Below are positions 8,693 through 18,869 of a stretch of DNA of 64,000 nucleotides, one piece after another; the first letter of the stretch is position 1; the number at the start of each line of letters is the position of its first letter. The translations under genes and the position numbers were made by a program. A model generated the notes under the pieces. The model did not search any database and had not been told where the DNA came from. It saw nothing but the letters and a program-made list of their open reading frames with translations. This DNA is from Nodosilinea sp. LEGE 07088 (lineage in GTDB: Bacteria > Cyanobacteriota > Cyanobacteriia > Phormidesmidales > Phormidesmidaceae), in the NCBI RefSeq assembly GCF_015207395.1, contig NZ_JADEWX010000016.1, positions 1 through 64,000 on the forward strand. Reading direction: 5' to 3'.

Positions 8693-9031
8693 TTAAGCGT
8701 TTTTTGATGCCTTCGACGACGCATTAGCCTTGCGACTCGGCTTGGTCACCACCGAAACTGGGCCATGCACCGTAGCCTGACAGGCTAATCGACAGCTAGC
8801 GGGCCACTTCTTCAGCTTCCGCTCCTCCACCTTGGTGCGGGGCGACAGGTTTTCGCTGCCTGCCACGATATCCACTACACAGGTACCGCACTGGCCATAG
8901 CCCCCGCAGTTCATCAGCTTGCCACTGAAGGTGTAGATATCAATGCGGTTTTCCAGTGCCTTAAAACGTAGGTTGGCCCCGTCGGCAACGTTAACCTCAG
9001 TGTCTTCGTTAACAAACTTAACATTGGCCAT
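8693..9031 (-). CDS. [2Fe-2S] ferredoxin, C-X5-C-X2-C type
   Basis: This 112-residue protein has cluster ligands C42, C48 and C51 ([11 protein letters not shown]), with the fourth at C84 or C80 (ASCRLACQ). The C-X5-C spacing differs from the plant-type photosynthetic ferredoxin (C-X4-C) and is closer to the adrenodoxin-like group. A Lys/Ser/Ala-rich tail (about residues 97-112) follows. Cyanobacteria carry such low-abundance ferredoxins beside psbB, and this one is divergent from psbB with a 352-bp gap. Its partner is unknown; it is not the main electron acceptor of photosystem I. Confidence 0.85.
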   Translation of the reverse strand: MANVKFVNEDTEVNVADGANLRFKALENRIDIYTFSGKLMNCGGYGQCGTCVVDIVAGSENLSPRTKVEERKLKKWPASCRLACQATVHGPVSVVTKPSRKANASSKASKNA

Positions 9032-9383
9032 TAAGGGAATCTCCTTTGCGTTCTGCGTCTTTAATGGCGGCAGGGCAAGCCTTTAGCATCTGGGCTTAAG
9101 CTCCCCCCTGTCAAAATCTAGATTGATTGCCCCCGACCGCTGCGCTAGCTGGTTGCGAGGGAAATTCGGACTAGTTACACTTCTTTAAGTAATTTCATTG
9201 TTACATCTCATCTGTACCAAATGATTCACTATCCAACAACGGCAATGCCCTGAAGCAACGCCAGGATGAAAGGGTCAGTTGAGGCAATTCTGGCAGCCTG
9301 ATCTGATAGGCTAATCACTATCTGACTTGCTTAAGACAATTCAACAAAACAACACTGCTTTACCTAGAGGAGGATCGTAGTCA
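9032..9383. promoter_or_regulatory. Divergent promoter region between the ferredoxin gene and psbB
   Basis: There is no coding sequence in this stretch. It must carry both promoters. A strong ribosome binding site AGAGGAGG at 9366-9373 precedes the psbB ATG at 9384. I saw no convincing operator. Confidence 0.6.
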
Positions 9384-10919
9384 ATGGGACTACCCTGGTA
9401 CCGGGTACACACGGTCGTCGTTAACGATCCCGGGCGACTGATTGCTGTACACCTTATGCATACGGCCCTAGTAGCTGGCTGGGCTGGCTCTATGGCGCTA
9501 TTTGAGTTATCCACGTTTGACCCCAGCGATCCCGTACTCAACCCCATGTGGCGACAGGGCATGTTTGTCTTGCCCTTTATGTCGCGCTTGGGCGTAACCG
9601 ACTCCTGGGGCGGCTGGAGCGTTACTGGCGCAACGGCTGTTAACCCTGGATTTTGGTCGTTTGAGGGCGTGGCTGCTGCCCATATCGTGCTGTCGGGTCT
9701 GCTATTTTTAGCCGCCTGTTGGCACTGGGTCTATTGGGATCTAGATCTGTTCCGCGATCCTCGTACCGGTGAACCGGCGCTGGATCTCCCTAAGATGTTC
9801 GGCATTCATCTATTTTTATCGGGTCTACTCTGCTTTGGTTTTGGTGCCTTTCACCTGACTGGGCTTTGGGGGCCAGGCATGTGGATCTCTGACCCCTATG
9901 GCTTAACTGGCCATGCTCAGGGGGTAGCCCCTGAATGGGGGGCGGCGGGCTTTAACCCGTTCAATCCCGGCGGCATTGTGGCCCACCACATTGCTGCGGG
10001 TATTGTCGGCATCATTGCGGGTCTATTTCACCTGACGGTGCGCCCACCCCAGCGTCTCTACAAGGCGCTGCGTATGGGTAACATTGAAACCGTGCTGTCT
10101 AGCAGTATTGCTGCCGTGTTTTTCGCCGCCTTCGTGGTGGCCGGTACGATGTGGTACGGCAGTGCTGCCACGCCCATCGAGCTATTTGGGCCGACGCGGT
10201 ACCAGTGGGATGGTGACTACTTCAAGCAAGAGATCCAGCGTCGTGTTCAGGCGGATGTTAACGCTGGTTATTCCCTAACTGAAGCCTACGCCGGCATCCC
10301 CGAGAAGCTGGCTTTCTATGACTATGTGGGCAACAGCCCGGCCAAGGGTGGTTTGTTCCGTGTAGGGCCGATGGTTCAAGGCGATGGCATTGCTGAGGGC
10401 TGGCTCGGCCATCCCGTTTTCAAAGATGGCGAAGGCCGCGAGCTATTTGTGCGTCGCTTGCCTAACTTCTTTGAGACCTTTCCCGTAGTGCTAGTCGACA
10501 AAGACGGCGTCGTTCGTGCCGATATTCCTTTCCGCCGGGCTGAGTCTAAGTACAGCTTTGAGCAGACTGGTGTAACGGCCACTTTCTATGGCGGCGAACT
10601 GGGGGGGCAAACGATTACCGAGCCCTCTCTGGTTAAGCGCTACGCCCGGAAGGCCCAGCTCGGTGAGCCCTTCGAGTTTGATCGCGAAACCCTCGGCTCT
10701 GACGGGGTCTTTCGTACCAGTACTCGTGGTTGGTTTACCTATGGCCACGCCGTGTTTGCCTTACTGTTCTTCTTCGGCCATATCTGGCATGGGTCTCGTA
10801 CTCTGTTCCGAGATGTGTTTGCTGGTGTTGACCCCGATCTTTCTCCTGAACAGGTGGAATGGGGCTTCTTCGCCAAGGTAGGGGATACCTCCACTCGCAA
10901 AGAAGAAACGACGGTTTAG
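9384..10919 (+). CDS. psbB: Photosystem II CP47 chlorophyll apoprotein
   Basis: This 511-residue protein is CP47, the inner antenna of photosystem II. The start [19 protein letters not shown], the six membrane helices with their chlorophyll-binding His residues (for example [34 protein letters not shown]) and the large lumenal loop between helices V and VI are all present. The length is normal (about 508-511). It is followed by psbT, with which it is probably co-transcribed, and a strong terminator closes the unit. It binds about 16 chlorophyll a and passes energy to D1/D2. Confidence 0.98.
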   Translation: MGLPWYRVHTVVVNDPGRLIAVHLMHTALVAGWAGSMALFELSTFDPSDPVLNPMWRQGMFVLPFMSRLGVTDSWGGWSVTGATAVNPGFWSFEGVAAAHIVLSGLLFLAACWHWVYWDLDLFRDPRTGEPALDLPKMFGIHLFLSGLLCFGFGAFHLTGLWGPGMWISDPYGLTGHAQGVAPEWGAAGFNPFNPGGIVAHHIAAGIVGIIAGLFHLTVRPPQRLYKALRMGNIETVLSSSIAAVFFAAFVVAGTMWYGSAATPIELFGPTRYQWDGDYFKQEIQRRVQADVNAGYSLTEAYAGIPEKLAFYDYVGNSPAKGGLFRVGPMVQGDGIAEGWLGHPVFKDGEGRELFVRRLPNFFETFPVVLVDKDGVVRADIPFRRAESKYSFEQTGVTATFYGGELGGQTITEPSLVKRYARKAQLGEPFEFDRETLGSDGVFRTSTRGWFTYGHAVFALLFFFGHIWHGSRTLFRDVFAGVDPDLSPEQVEWGFFAKVGDTSTRKEETTV

Positions 10920-11032
10920 GTATCGGTGAGTTAAGTAGCCCGGCGGGTGAGTATTGTGCTTTATCCGTCGGGCACTTGCCTTTAAATCCCTGTAAACTGA
11001 AAGTAACCGATTGGGTAGGAGCCTTTTTAACT

Positions 11033-11131
11033 ATGGAATCTGTCGCTTACATCTTTATTTTTGCCTGCATCATTGGCACGTTGTTTTTTGCGATCGCATT
11101 TCGCGAACCCCCCCGCATTCCCAAAGATTAG
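11033..11131 (+). CDS. psbT: Photosystem II protein T
   Basis: A 32-residue single-helix protein, MESVAYIFIFACIIGTLFFA and then IAFREPPRIPKD, matches PsbT over its whole length. PsbT lies at the photosystem II dimer interface near D1. It starts 113 bp after psbB, the conserved psbB-psbT order. I chose the ATG at 11033; the open frame extends further upstream, but those residues do not resemble PsbT. Confidence 0.95.
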   Translation: MESVAYIFIFACIIGTLFFAIAFREPPRIPKD

Positions 11132-11232
11132 TGCCATTGAGCTTGCTTTCAGGGCATTAAGGTCTTGAGGTTGGCTTGAATTTGGTAAGACTTTCGCAGC
11201 ATGGCGATTGTTTTCCCACAATTTAATTAATA

Positions 11233-11279
11233 TAGAGACAAGTTTTCCTAGCGATGGGAAGGCTTGTCTCTATTTTTTG
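11233..11279 (+). terminator. Rho-independent terminator after psbB-psbT
   Basis: AGAGACAAG pairs with CTTGTCTCT, with further pairing of TTCC and GGAA inside, followed by ATTTTTTG. It separates psbT from nrdR. Confidence 0.85.
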
Positions 11280-11343
11280 TCCAGGCTATAGCCGATCTTT
11301 TCGCTATGTCTCCTGGTTTCTTCCTCCCCTTGGGAGCGCACTT

Positions 11344-11865
11344 ATGCACTGCCCGTTTTGTCAGCATCTAAATAATCGAGTTCTAGAGTCGCGTTCGGCA
11401 GAGGCCGGACGTAGCATTCGTCGACGGCGGGAGTGCTTGCGCTGCGAGCGCCGGTTTACGACCTACGAACGCATTGAGTACGTGCCCATTACCGTAATCA
11501 AGCGCAGCGAGGATCGAGAACTGTTCGAGCGATCTAAGGTGTTGCGGGGCATTGTGCGGGCCTGTGAAAAAACCCCGGTGTCGTCTTTGGCCATGGAGTC
11601 GATCGTTGACGACATTGAGGCTGAACTTCAGCAGCGTGCTACTCGGGAAGTAAGCAGCTCTGAGATCGGCGAAATGGTGCTCGTTAAGCTCCAGGCGATG
11701 AACGAAGTCGCCTTTGTCCGATTTGCATCGGTATATCGACAGTTTCAGGGCATCCGTGATTTTGCTGAAACGCTCAGCCAACTTCAAGATCATCAAGGCG
11801 AACCCCCAGCCGGTGACCCCGACAATGGCCACAACTCTACCTTCGTCACGGCTCAATCGCTGTAG
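11344..11865 (+). CDS. nrdR: Transcriptional repressor NrdR
   Basis: This 173-residue protein is NrdR, the ATP/dATP-sensing repressor of ribonucleotide reductase genes. The N-terminal zinc ribbon has C3, C6, C31 and C34 (MHCPFCQ and ECLRC), and an ATP-cone domain follows (about residues 49-139, [18 protein letters not shown]). The start at 11344 gives the invariant MHCPFC; the upstream frame extension is not conserved. The C-terminal 30 residues extend past the usual end near residue 150. It lies between psbT and rpsA, an order common in cyanobacteria. A likely target, nrdJ, is 14 kb away in the same window. Confidence 0.95.
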   Translation: MHCPFCQHLNNRVLESRSAEAGRSIRRRRECLRCERRFTTYERIEYVPITVIKRSEDRELFERSKVLRGIVRACEKTPVSSLAMESIVDDIEAELQQRATREVSSSEIGEMVLVKLQAMNEVAFVRFASVYRQFQGIRDFAETLSQLQDHQGEPPAGDPDNGHNSTFVTAQSL

Positions 11866-12080
11866 CGCTTAGGCTAGCCGTTGTTCTATGTCCAATCCTG
11901 AGGGTGGGCGATCAACAACACCGCCTCTTCAGCTATAATTTTAATCCTGTGGGTTTATCGGGCCGTCTGCACCGAAGCGCTGTCGCGTTGAGGTAGAAGC
12001 CGTTACACATCTGAGTTGATTGTTTTGTACGTCTACACGGAAACCGCAGTATTACGGAGAAATAATAGGACAACACTAGC

Positions 12081-13058
12081 ATGCTCAATCAGGACGTAAA
12101 GGACGCTGACATCGGGTTTACACACGAAGACTTTGCCGCGCTACTAGACCAGTACGACTATCACTTCAATCCGGGCGATACCGTTTCTGGTACCGTGTTT
12201 AGTCTTGAGCCCAGGGGCGCCCTGATTGACATTGGTGCAAAAACTGCGGCCTATCTGCCCATTCAGGAGATGTCGATCAACCGGGTTGATCATCCTGAAG
12301 AGGTACTGCGCTCCAATGAAACCCGCGAGTTCTTTATTCTGACTGACGAAAATGAAGATGGTCAGCTGACCCTTTCAATTCGTCGGATTGAGTATATGCG
12401 AGCCTGGGAGCGGGTGCGTCAGCTGCAGCAAGAGGACGCTACGGTTCGTTCTGGGGTGTTTGCTACCAACCGTGGTGGCGCGTTGGTTCGAATTGAGGGT
12501 CTGCGAGGCTTTATTCCCGGTTCCCACATCAGCACCCGCAAGCCCAAGGAAGATCTAGTGGGTGAAGACCTGCCTCTGAAGTTTCTAGAAGTAGACGAAG
12601 AGCGTAATCGGCTTGTACTCAGTCATCGTCGCGCCCTGGTTGAGCGCAAGATGAATGGCCTGCAGGTCGGGGAAGTAGTGCTAGGTGCTGTGCGCGGTCT
12701 TAAGCCCTACGGTGCCTTCATTGATATTGGCGGCGTGAGCGGTCTGCTGCACATCTCCGAGATCTCCCATGACCACATCGATACGCCCCACAGCGTCCTA
12801 AACGTCAATGACGAGATCAAGGTCATGATTATTGATCTCGATGCTGAGCGTGGGCGCATTTCGCTATCCACTAAGCAGCTCGAGCCCGAGCCCGGTGACA
12901 TGGTGAAAAATCCTGATCTGGTCTATGACAAGGCAGAGGAGATGGCCGCTAAATATCGTGAAGCCATGCGCCGCCAGGCTGCCGAACAGGCGGGTGAAGT
13001 GGTTGACGAGCCTGCCGATACCTATGTGGAAGAAGAAGTAGCCGTGGCCGTTGACTAG
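12081..13058 (+). CDS. rpsA: 30S ribosomal protein S1
   Basis: The 325-residue protein contains three S1 (OB-fold) RNA-binding domains at about residues 30-100, 118-185 and 197-268; the last has the clear motif GLKPYGAFIDIGGVSGLLHISEIS. The length fits the cyanobacterial and chloroplast form of S1, which is shorter than the six-domain enterobacterial protein. It helps mRNA binding to the 30S subunit. The 215-bp leader after nrdR contains TATAATT near 11935 and may hold its promoter. The stop overlaps the convergent alkyltransferase-like gene by 4 bp. Confidence 0.95.
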   Translation: MLNQDVKDADIGFTHEDFAALLDQYDYHFNPGDTVSGTVFSLEPRGALIDIGAKTAAYLPIQEMSINRVDHPEEVLRSNETREFFILTDENEDGQLTLSIRRIEYMRAWERVRQLQQEDATVRSGVFATNRGGALVRIEGLRGFIPGSHISTRKPKEDLVGEDLPLKFLEVDEERNRLVLSHRRALVERKMNGLQVGEVVLGAVRGLKPYGAFIDIGGVSGLLHISEISHDHIDTPHSVLNVNDEIKVMIIDLDAERGRISLSTKQLEPEPGDMVKNPDLVYDKAEEMAAKYREAMRRQAAEQAGEVVDEPADTYVEEEVAVAVD

Positions 13059-13426
13059 GTCGTTTCTTCTAATTTTTCTCTAAATACTGCCAGCGCCTGT
13101 TCGATCACAATGTCGGACGGGCGCCATTTATATTGGTTCAAATTAATTCGCCCCTGACTGTCAAACGCGATGCCTTCGTCTTCTAAAATGGCTCGCTGTA
13201 GGTAGTCGCTACCATTGCGTAGGGATGACTGCGAAACTTCACCCTTGGCATTAATGACTCGCTGCCAGGGCACATCGGAGGTAGCCGTATCGACCCGATA
13301 AAGGGCATAGCCAACTAACCGTGGCTTGCCGACCAGTCCTGCTAGCTCGGCCACCTGGCCGTAGGTAGCCACTTGCCCCCGAGGAATCTGGCGCACAATT
13401 GCGTAGATGCGTTCGTAGGTGAGCAT
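13055..13426 (-). CDS. Alkyltransferase-like protein (ATL), MGMT family
   Basis: This 123-residue protein belongs to the O6-alkylguanine-DNA methyltransferase fold (RIYAIVRQIPRGQVATYGQVAELAG). The active-site motif PCHRV is replaced by PWQRV (PWQRVINAKG), so the alkyl-accepting Cys is absent. Proteins with Trp at this place are ATLs. They bind O6-alkylguanine without repairing it and recruit nucleotide excision repair. Its 3' end overlaps the 3' end of rpsA by 4 bp, and glgX ends 3 bp upstream of its start on the same strand. Confidence 0.88.
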   Translation of the reverse strand: MLTYERIYAIVRQIPRGQVATYGQVAELAGLVGKPRLVGYALYRVDTATSDVPWQRVINAKGEVSQSSLRNGSDYLQRAILEDEGIAFDSQGRINLNQYKWRPSDIVIEQALAVFREKLEETT

Positions 13427-13429
13427 GGC

Positions 13430-15595
13430 TTAGTTTTGGGCTGGTTGAGCGCGGGGACTGGTGAGGACTACGAGGGAAAATTCGGCGACTGCGATCGCGG
13501 CTTCTGGCCGATAACCCTGCGGATCGTCCACAAAGCCATTAGCGCTTGCGGTATTGAAGACCGTGAACCAGCGGTCTTTAACCACCGACACAGGAATTTC
13601 AAAGTCTTGGGGCTCAGCTTGGGCATTAAAAAACAGCAAAAAACTATCGTCTACTAGCCGCTGACCCTGAGCCTCAAAGCCCAACATTTCTTCTCCGTTG
13701 AGAAACACTGCGATCGCCTTTGCCGACCCATCATGCCACTGCTCAGCGGTGATTTTGCTACCGTCGGGATTGTACCAGCCGATGTCGTGTATCCCCGAGC
13801 CATGAATTTCACGTCCCTGAAACCAGTGGCGACGGGTAAAGACAGGATGCTCTTGGCGCAGCTGAATCAGACGGCGAGTAAAGGCCAACAGGTCTTGGTT
13901 TGATTGACTGAGTTCCCAGTCAAACCAAGACAGTTCGCTATCTTGGCAGTAAGTATTGTTGTTACCCTGCTGGGTACGACTAAACTCGTCACCACCGAGC
14001 AGCATCGGCACGCCCTGGGAGAGGAGCAGGGTTGCTAACAGGTTACGCTGCTGTCTGTGACGCAGGGCCAGAATAGTGGGATCATCGGTTTCACCTTCAG
14101 CACCGCAGTTCCAAGAGCGGTTATAGCTCTCGCCATCGCGATTGTTCTCGTGGTTGGCCAGGTTGTGCTTTTCGTTGTAGCTGACCAGGTCGCGTAGGGT
14201 AAAGCCATCGTGACAGGTAATAAAGTTAATGCTGGCATGGGGGCGTTTGCCATTGGCCTGGTACAGATCAGAGCTACCCGTAATGCGAAAAGCGAACTCG
14301 CCTAGGCGACAGTCGTGATCGCGCCAAAAATCTCGCATTGAGTCGCGATATTTGCCGTTCCACTCCGACCACAGCAGGGGAAAATTACCCACCTGATAGC
14401 CACCCTCACCCAGATCCCAGGGTTCAGCGATCAGCTTTATGGTCGAAAGCACGGGGTCTTGGTGGATGATGTCGAAAAAGGCGGCCAGGCTGTTGACCTC
14501 ATACAACTCACGCGCTAAAGCCGATGCCAGGTCAAAGCGAAAGCCATCGACATGCATTTCTAACACCCAGTACCGCAGACTATCCATAATTAACTTGAGA
14601 ACCTGGGGATGCCGCACATTGAGCGAGTTGCCGCAGCCAGTGAAATCCATGTAGTAGCGGGGGGCATCTTCTACCAGGCGATAGTAGGCCGCGTTGTCGA
14701 TGCCTCGCAAACTTAGGATCGGCCCCAGGTGGCTCCCTTCCCCGGTGTGGTTGTAGACCACATCGAGAATCACCTCGATGCCTTGGCGGTGAAGGGCTTT
14801 GACCATGTGCTTGAACTCATTGACCTGGCCGCCCTGCTGCCCAGCACTGCTGTAGCCACCATAGGGAGCGAAATAGCCCAGGGAATCGTAGCCCCAATAG
14901 TTGCGTAAGCCTGTATTGGCTAGATGCCCTGGGTTGGCCTGGAAATGGTGCACCGGCAGCAGTTCTACCGCCGTAATGCCCAGACGAGTAAGATGCTCAA
15001 TCACGGCAGGATGGGCCAGACCGCCATAGGTACCGCGTAGGTTTTCGGGTACCTCAGGATGCCGCTGGGTGAGCCCCTTGACGTGGGTTTCATAGATAAT
15101 GGTGCGGTGCCAGGGGGTATCAGGGGCGCGATCGCCTTCCCAGTCGAAGGTCGAATCGACAACTACTGCCTTGGGCATATGGGGAGCGCTGTCGACCTCG
15201 GAGAATGACAGATCGAGATTTCCGAGATCATCGTCATCGGTAGCACTGATGTCGTAACCAAAAATAGCCGGGTCAAAGCGGACGTCACCGTCTAGGGCCA
15301 GGGCATAGGGGTCGATTAAAAGTTTATGGGGGTTAAACCGCTGTCCGTTTTCAGGGTCGTGGGGCCCGTGCACCCGAAAGCCGTAGCGCTGTCCGGGCTC
15401 TACCCCTGGGAGGTAGCCATGCCAGACGTAGTTATCGACCTCGGTGAGGGGAACCCGAGTTTCTTGATCGTAGCGGTCAAACAGGCAGAGTTCGACTGCT
15501 GTAGCATTTTCTGAAAACAGGGCGAAGTTTGTGCCCGAACCATTCCAGGTGGCTCCCAGCGGATGGGGACGACCTGGCCAGACTTGCATTCCCAT
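13430..15595 (-). CDS. glgX: Glycogen debranching enzyme GlgX
   Basis: This 721-residue GH13 enzyme has an N-terminal carbohydrate-binding module (about residues 10-130), a catalytic barrel with DGFRFDLAS (nucleophile Asp), LIAEPWDLG (acid/base Glu) and [11 protein letters not shown] (third Asp), and a C-terminal beta domain. Length and order fit the isoamylase-type GlgX/TreX family. It hydrolyses alpha-1,6 branch points in glycogen during dark catabolism. It is on the same strand as the ATL gene and only 3 bp from it, so the two may share a transcript. Confidence 0.93.
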   Translation of the reverse strand: MGMQVWPGRPHPLGATWNGSGTNFALFSENATAVELCLFDRYDQETRVPLTEVDNYVWHGYLPGVEPGQRYGFRVHGPHDPENGQRFNPHKLLIDPYALALDGDVRFDPAIFGYDISATDDDDLGNLDLSFSEVDSAPHMPKAVVVDSTFDWEGDRAPDTPWHRTIIYETHVKGLTQRHPEVPENLRGTYGGLAHPAVIEHLTRLGITAVELLPVHHFQANPGHLANTGLRNYWGYDSLGYFAPYGGYSSAGQQGGQVNEFKHMVKALHRQGIEVILDVVYNHTGEGSHLGPILSLRGIDNAAYYRLVEDAPRYYMDFTGCGNSLNVRHPQVLKLIMDSLRYWVLEMHVDGFRFDLASALARELYEVNSLAAFFDIIHQDPVLSTIKLIAEPWDLGEGGYQVGNFPLLWSEWNGKYRDSMRDFWRDHDCRLGEFAFRITGSSDLYQANGKRPHASINFITCHDGFTLRDLVSYNEKHNLANHENNRDGESYNRSWNCGAEGETDDPTILALRHRQQRNLLATLLLSQGVPMLLGGDEFSRTQQGNNNTYCQDSELSWFDWELSQSNQDLLAFTRRLIQLRQEHPVFTRRHWFQGREIHGSGIHDIGWYNPDGSKITAEQWHDGSAKAIAVFLNGEEMLGFEAQGQRLVDDSFLLFFNAQAEPQDFEIPVSVVKDRWFTVFNTASANGFVDDPQGYRPEAAIAVAEFSLVVLTSPRAQPAQN

Positions 15596-15971
15596 GGTGA
15601 GCGCTGTTTCCTAATAACCCTAAGGCTTAACGAAGCTGATATGCGGTGTCATGAGGTGCATTCCATCACGCTCTTGTCCCGTGCTTATTTCAGGGTACCA
15701 GCCTGAGGAAGATGGTGTGGCCATGGCGAGCATCCTTTGGTAATGGTGAACTTATAAAACTTTTCCAGTTTTCGACTGATGTTGCTCTGCCATGGGTCTC
15801 GGCAATCAAGCATGGATTCAATCCTCCATCTAAGATGGCCTGCTGACAAGCCAGTGCCATCGTGGCGGCACAAGCTTCCTCCCGATTAAGGTGCATCCCC
15901 TAGGCTGCGCATGGAATGTTCGCAGGCAACAAAACAGGGGGAGGAGAATGTTCCTCGTATGTTGTTGATTG
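15596..15971. other. 376-bp intergenic region, no confident gene
   Basis: A minus-strand open frame at 15690-15896 (68 residues, starting MHLNREEACAATMALACQQA) looks slightly protein-like, but I recognise no family. I saw no other structure. The glgX promoter should lie at the left edge. Confidence 0.3.
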
Positions 15972-16535
15972 CTACTGCCGCTGATGACCGCAGCTACCGC
16001 AAAAGCGATCGCTGGGCTCGACCGCTGCCCCACACTGGGTACAAAATTTTTGGGCGCTGGGCGTAGGGGCAGCGGTTTTTTCCATGCCGAGAGTCATATT
16101 GCCCATCCGCATCGTCATAGGGTTGGCTGACATCTGCATATCCCCCATCTGCATATCCCCCATCTGCATATCCCCCATCTGCATAGGAGCCATTGGCTGC
16201 ATGGGTGGCATCGGCTGCATGGCGGGCGGGGGCATAGCCACGACAGGCTGCATCGGCTGGGCTTGATCGGCAGGCCAAGCCGTGGCCTGGGCAGCCGCGA
16301 TTTGCATACCCTGAACCTGCCAAATAAACGTACCCTGGGGGGTAATACAACGCACGATTGCGCCACTGCCTGCCTTAGCAATCTGTGGCATCTCTACCCA
16401 AGGGCCTGTCTGTACCTGGGTGCTAGATTGCTGCTGTTGCCCGGCACTGCCGCTGGCGAGGGTAATCGTAGTGATATCACCAGAGTTATCGAGATATAAC
16501 CGTTGGCCGGGGCCAAAATCGTACTGGTAAGGCAT
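15972..16535 (-). CDS. Met-rich protein with C-terminal zinc ribbon
   Basis: This 187-residue protein has three parts. Residues 1-85 form a beta-rich domain (YDFGPGQRLYLDNSGDITTI). Residues 90-145 are a low-complexity Met/Pro/Gln region with an exact five-residue repeat (QMGDM). Residues 160-187 are a zinc ribbon with two CxxC pairs (FCTQCGAAVEPSDRFCGSCG). The Met-rich part could bind Cu(I) or be a flexible linker. I do not know a function. No operon partner is evident. Confidence 0.65.
   Translation of the reverse strand: MPYQYDFGPGQRLYLDNSGDITTITLASGSAGQQQQSSTQVQTGPWVEMPQIAKAGSGAIVRCITPQGTFIWQVQGMQIAAAQATAWPADQAQPMQPVVAMPPPAMQPMPPMQPMAPMQMGDMQMGDMQMGDMQMSANPMTMRMGNMTLGMEKTAAPTPSAQKFCTQCGAAVEPSDRFCGSCGHQRQ
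16131..16187. repeat. 15-bp tandem repeat inside the Met-rich gene
   Basis: Three exact copies of CATCTGCATATCCCC (16131-16145, 16146-16160, 16161-16175) and a partial fourth copy encode QMGDM units on the minus strand. Being in frame, copy-number change would keep the gene open. Confidence 0.95.
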
Positions 16536-16837
16536 GGCAGGATTGGTTAAAAGCCGTGAATGAGCTAAAGCAGATTAAATCTGCTGAGATGGGGTTTTGG
16601 AAATCTATTCTATAGGTATGCTAGGCCAAGGATTGGGGCCTTGACAGATTTTTCTCGATTCTTACAGGTGAGGTTTGGTTGAGAGTCAATTGATTTGGCT
16701 ACAGTGATGTCTGACCATTTGGGGCCATCTGATGACAGGGTCGAAGCTGGGTATCTGCCGACTTCCAGCGGTAGTCTGGAAATGGGGCATGGCCGACTAG
16801 GTGACCACTCATGTCAGGATAATGCGCGATCGCAGGC

Positions 16838-17308
16838 ATGGCTAAAAAGAGTGCAGGGCTACTCATGTATCGCAACCCGGAGCGCCTAGAGGTTCTACTG
16901 GTGCATTCTGGCGGGCCATACTGGGTCAACCGCCACTGGCAGGCCTGGACCATTCCTAAGGGTGAAGTTGACCCCGGAGAAGACATTTTTGCCGCTGCCA
17001 AGCGCGAGTTTTGTGAAGAGACCGGACAAGTGCCCCAAGGAGACTTTTGCCCTCTACAACCCGTGCGCCAGGCAGGCGGCAAACTCGTCTTTGCCTGGGC
17101 TTTTGAAGGCAATTTCGACCCTGCCCATTTGCGTAGCAACATGTTTACCCTAGAGTGGCCACCTCATTCCGGGGTGTGGCGAGAGTTCCCTGAGATCGAC
17201 CAGGCCGCCTGGTTCCACCTCGATGAGGCTCGGCAGCGCATTATTAAAGCCCAGGCCCAGTTCCTGGATGAACTGGTGCAGATCTTGGGGCAGATACACC
17301 GGCCCTAA
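16838..17308 (+). CDS. Nudix hydrolase
   Basis: A 156-residue protein with a full Nudix box GX5EX7REXXEEXG (GEVDPGEDIFAAAKREFCEETG, residues about 46-67). Nudix enzymes cleave nucleoside diphosphates linked to another group, using Mg2+ bound by the Glu residues of the box. WTIPKGEVDPGED resembles the diadenosine-polyphosphate or NTP-cleaving subgroup. The substrate cannot be fixed from sequence. The opening KKSAGLLMYR is typical, which supports the ATG at 16838. Confidence 0.88.
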   Translation: MAKKSAGLLMYRNPERLEVLLVHSGGPYWVNRHWQAWTIPKGEVDPGEDIFAAAKREFCEETGQVPQGDFCPLQPVRQAGGKLVFAWAFEGNFDPAHLRSNMFTLEWPPHSGVWREFPEIDQAAWFHLDEARQRIIKAQAQFLDELVQILGQIHRP

Positions 17309-17343
17309 CGCTCCATTTGTTCCTGCAGCAGCCTTAACCAGCC

Positions 17344-17730
17344 TCATGGTGTAGGTCGTTGCAGGTATTGTCGTAGCTGCATCATGATCAGACTTTGCCC
17401 TAGGTTGATGGGGAGGGCAGAGACCCCCTCCAGCCGTGATTGCACCCATTGGTCACCCCAGTACCATTCATGGAAACCATCGATCGCGCCAGAAAGCAGC
17501 AGCCGCAGGCCGTGATCGCTGATCTGCTTGACTTCATGGTGAATTTCAACCGGGCCCAGGTAGCTGATGAATTTTAAGCCGTCGTAGAGCTCGGTGGGCA
17601 GACCCTGGCTAAAGCGCTGGGGCCAAAGCCAGTGGCTAAATTTGCTGGGCTGTACCAAACTGGCCTGGATGTGTCCTCGGGTAGCCTCGACTTCGATGCG
17701 AAGGCGACTGTGCTGAAATGTGCCTAGCAT
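17344..17730 (-). CDS. Conserved hypothetical protein
   Basis: About 128 residues if translation starts at MLGTFQHSRLRIEVEA (ATG at 17730); a longer frame to 17751 exists. The alternating pattern and aromatic residues (FSHWLWPQRFSQGLP, FHEWYWGDQW) suggest a small alpha+beta fold, perhaps SRPBCC-like. No catalytic motif is visible. It is convergent with the Nudix gene and divergent from hslO. Confidence 0.6.
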   Translation of the reverse strand: MLGTFQHSRLRIEVEATRGHIQASLVQPSKFSHWLWPQRFSQGLPTELYDGLKFISYLGPVEIHHEVKQISDHGLRLLLSGAIDGFHEWYWGDQWVQSRLEGVSALPINLGQSLIMMQLRQYLQRPTP

Positions 17731-17904
17731 AGGGTGGTGGTGTGCCCGCAAACAACATCTCTCAGTATGCCAAAAGAAACCCGATGAAATAGCAGACTCG
17801 GGACATTACTGGAACAGCATTGCCGCGTCTGCAACCCGCTCAAATCTCTGGCATCTAAACCTTCTACAATATACGAAGCAATATTAAGCAAGGCTAGGGA
17901 GCGC

Positions 17905-18816
17905 ATGGCAGATCAACTCATTCGGGCTACTGCCGCCGATGGCGGTATACGGGTGGTGGGAGTCATTACCACCCGATTGACCGAGGTGGCCCGGCAGCGG
18001 CACAACTTATCCTACGTGGCTACGGCAGCCCTAGGGCGCACACTGTCCGCCGGCCTTTTACTGGCCTCCAGCATGAAGCAGCCCCAGGGGCGAGTCAATA
18101 TTCGCGTGCGCGGTGATGGGCCGTTAGGTGGCATTTTAGTCGATGCTGGCATGGATGGTACGGCTCGAGGCTATGTCGATAATCCGGCCATTGAGCTGCC
18201 TCCCAACGCCCAGGGCAAGCTGGATGTTGGCGGTGCGGTAGGGCGCCACGGCTATGTCTACGTGGTACGTGATATGGGCTATGGTTATCCTTACTCCAGC
18301 ACTGTAGAGCTAGTCTCTGGAGAAATTGGGGATGACTTGACCCACTACCTGGTGACTTCAGAGCAAACCCCCTCGGCTTTGGTATTAGGTGTCTTTGTGG
18401 GTGCTCACGGAGTGGAGGCTGCGGGCGGATTGCTGCTGCAAATTTTGCCCCGCGCGGCCGAAGACAGCGAAATGGTGGCCCTGATCGAAAGCCGCCTGGC
18501 TAACCTGACCGGGTTTACCCCCCTACTGCGCGCTAACAAGACGCTGCCCCAGATCTTTGCTGATTTAGTCGGCGACCTTGGCTTGGAAATTTTGCCCGAG
18601 ACCCAGATGGTGCAGTTTGCTTGCCCCTGCTCGTTTGAACGCATGTTGGGGGCGCTGAAGATGCTGGGTGAAGATGAGCTGCAAGACATGATTGAAACAG
18701 ACGATGGGGCCGAGGCTACCTGCCACTTCTGCAATCAGGTCTATCACACCAGTAGCGATCAGCTGGCGCAGCTGATCGAAGATCTGCGGGAAGATCGCCA
18801 GGCGGCAAGACGGTAG
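17905..18816 (+). CDS. hslO: Redox-regulated chaperone Hsp33
   Basis: This 303-residue protein has the Hsp33 core and the C-terminal redox switch with four zinc-binding Cys residues in the C-X-C and C-X2-C arrangement (FACPCSFERM and CHFCNQVYH). Under oxidative stress zinc is released, disulfides form and the protein becomes an active holdase that prevents aggregation. The start MADQLIRATAADGGIRVVGV is conserved. It is in the cytoplasm and stands as a single gene. Confidence 0.96.
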   Translation: MADQLIRATAADGGIRVVGVITTRLTEVARQRHNLSYVATAALGRTLSAGLLLASSMKQPQGRVNIRVRGDGPLGGILVDAGMDGTARGYVDNPAIELPPNAQGKLDVGGAVGRHGYVYVVRDMGYGYPYSSTVELVSGEIGDDLTHYLVTSEQTPSALVLGVFVGAHGVEAAGGLLLQILPRAAEDSEMVALIESRLANLTGFTPLLRANKTLPQIFADLVGDLGLEILPETQMVQFACPCSFERMLGALKMLGEDELQDMIETDDGAEATCHFCNQVYHTSSDQLAQLIEDLREDRQAARR

Positions 18817-18869
18817 AGTGAGTCAGTGAGTGGAGAGCCTAGGGAATCCCTCGATAAACTCAGTCGATA

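Noticed and set aside
16131-16187. Tandem repeat considered as a CRISPR-like array
   Set aside because: The 15-bp units are contiguous without spacers and lie in frame inside a coding sequence.
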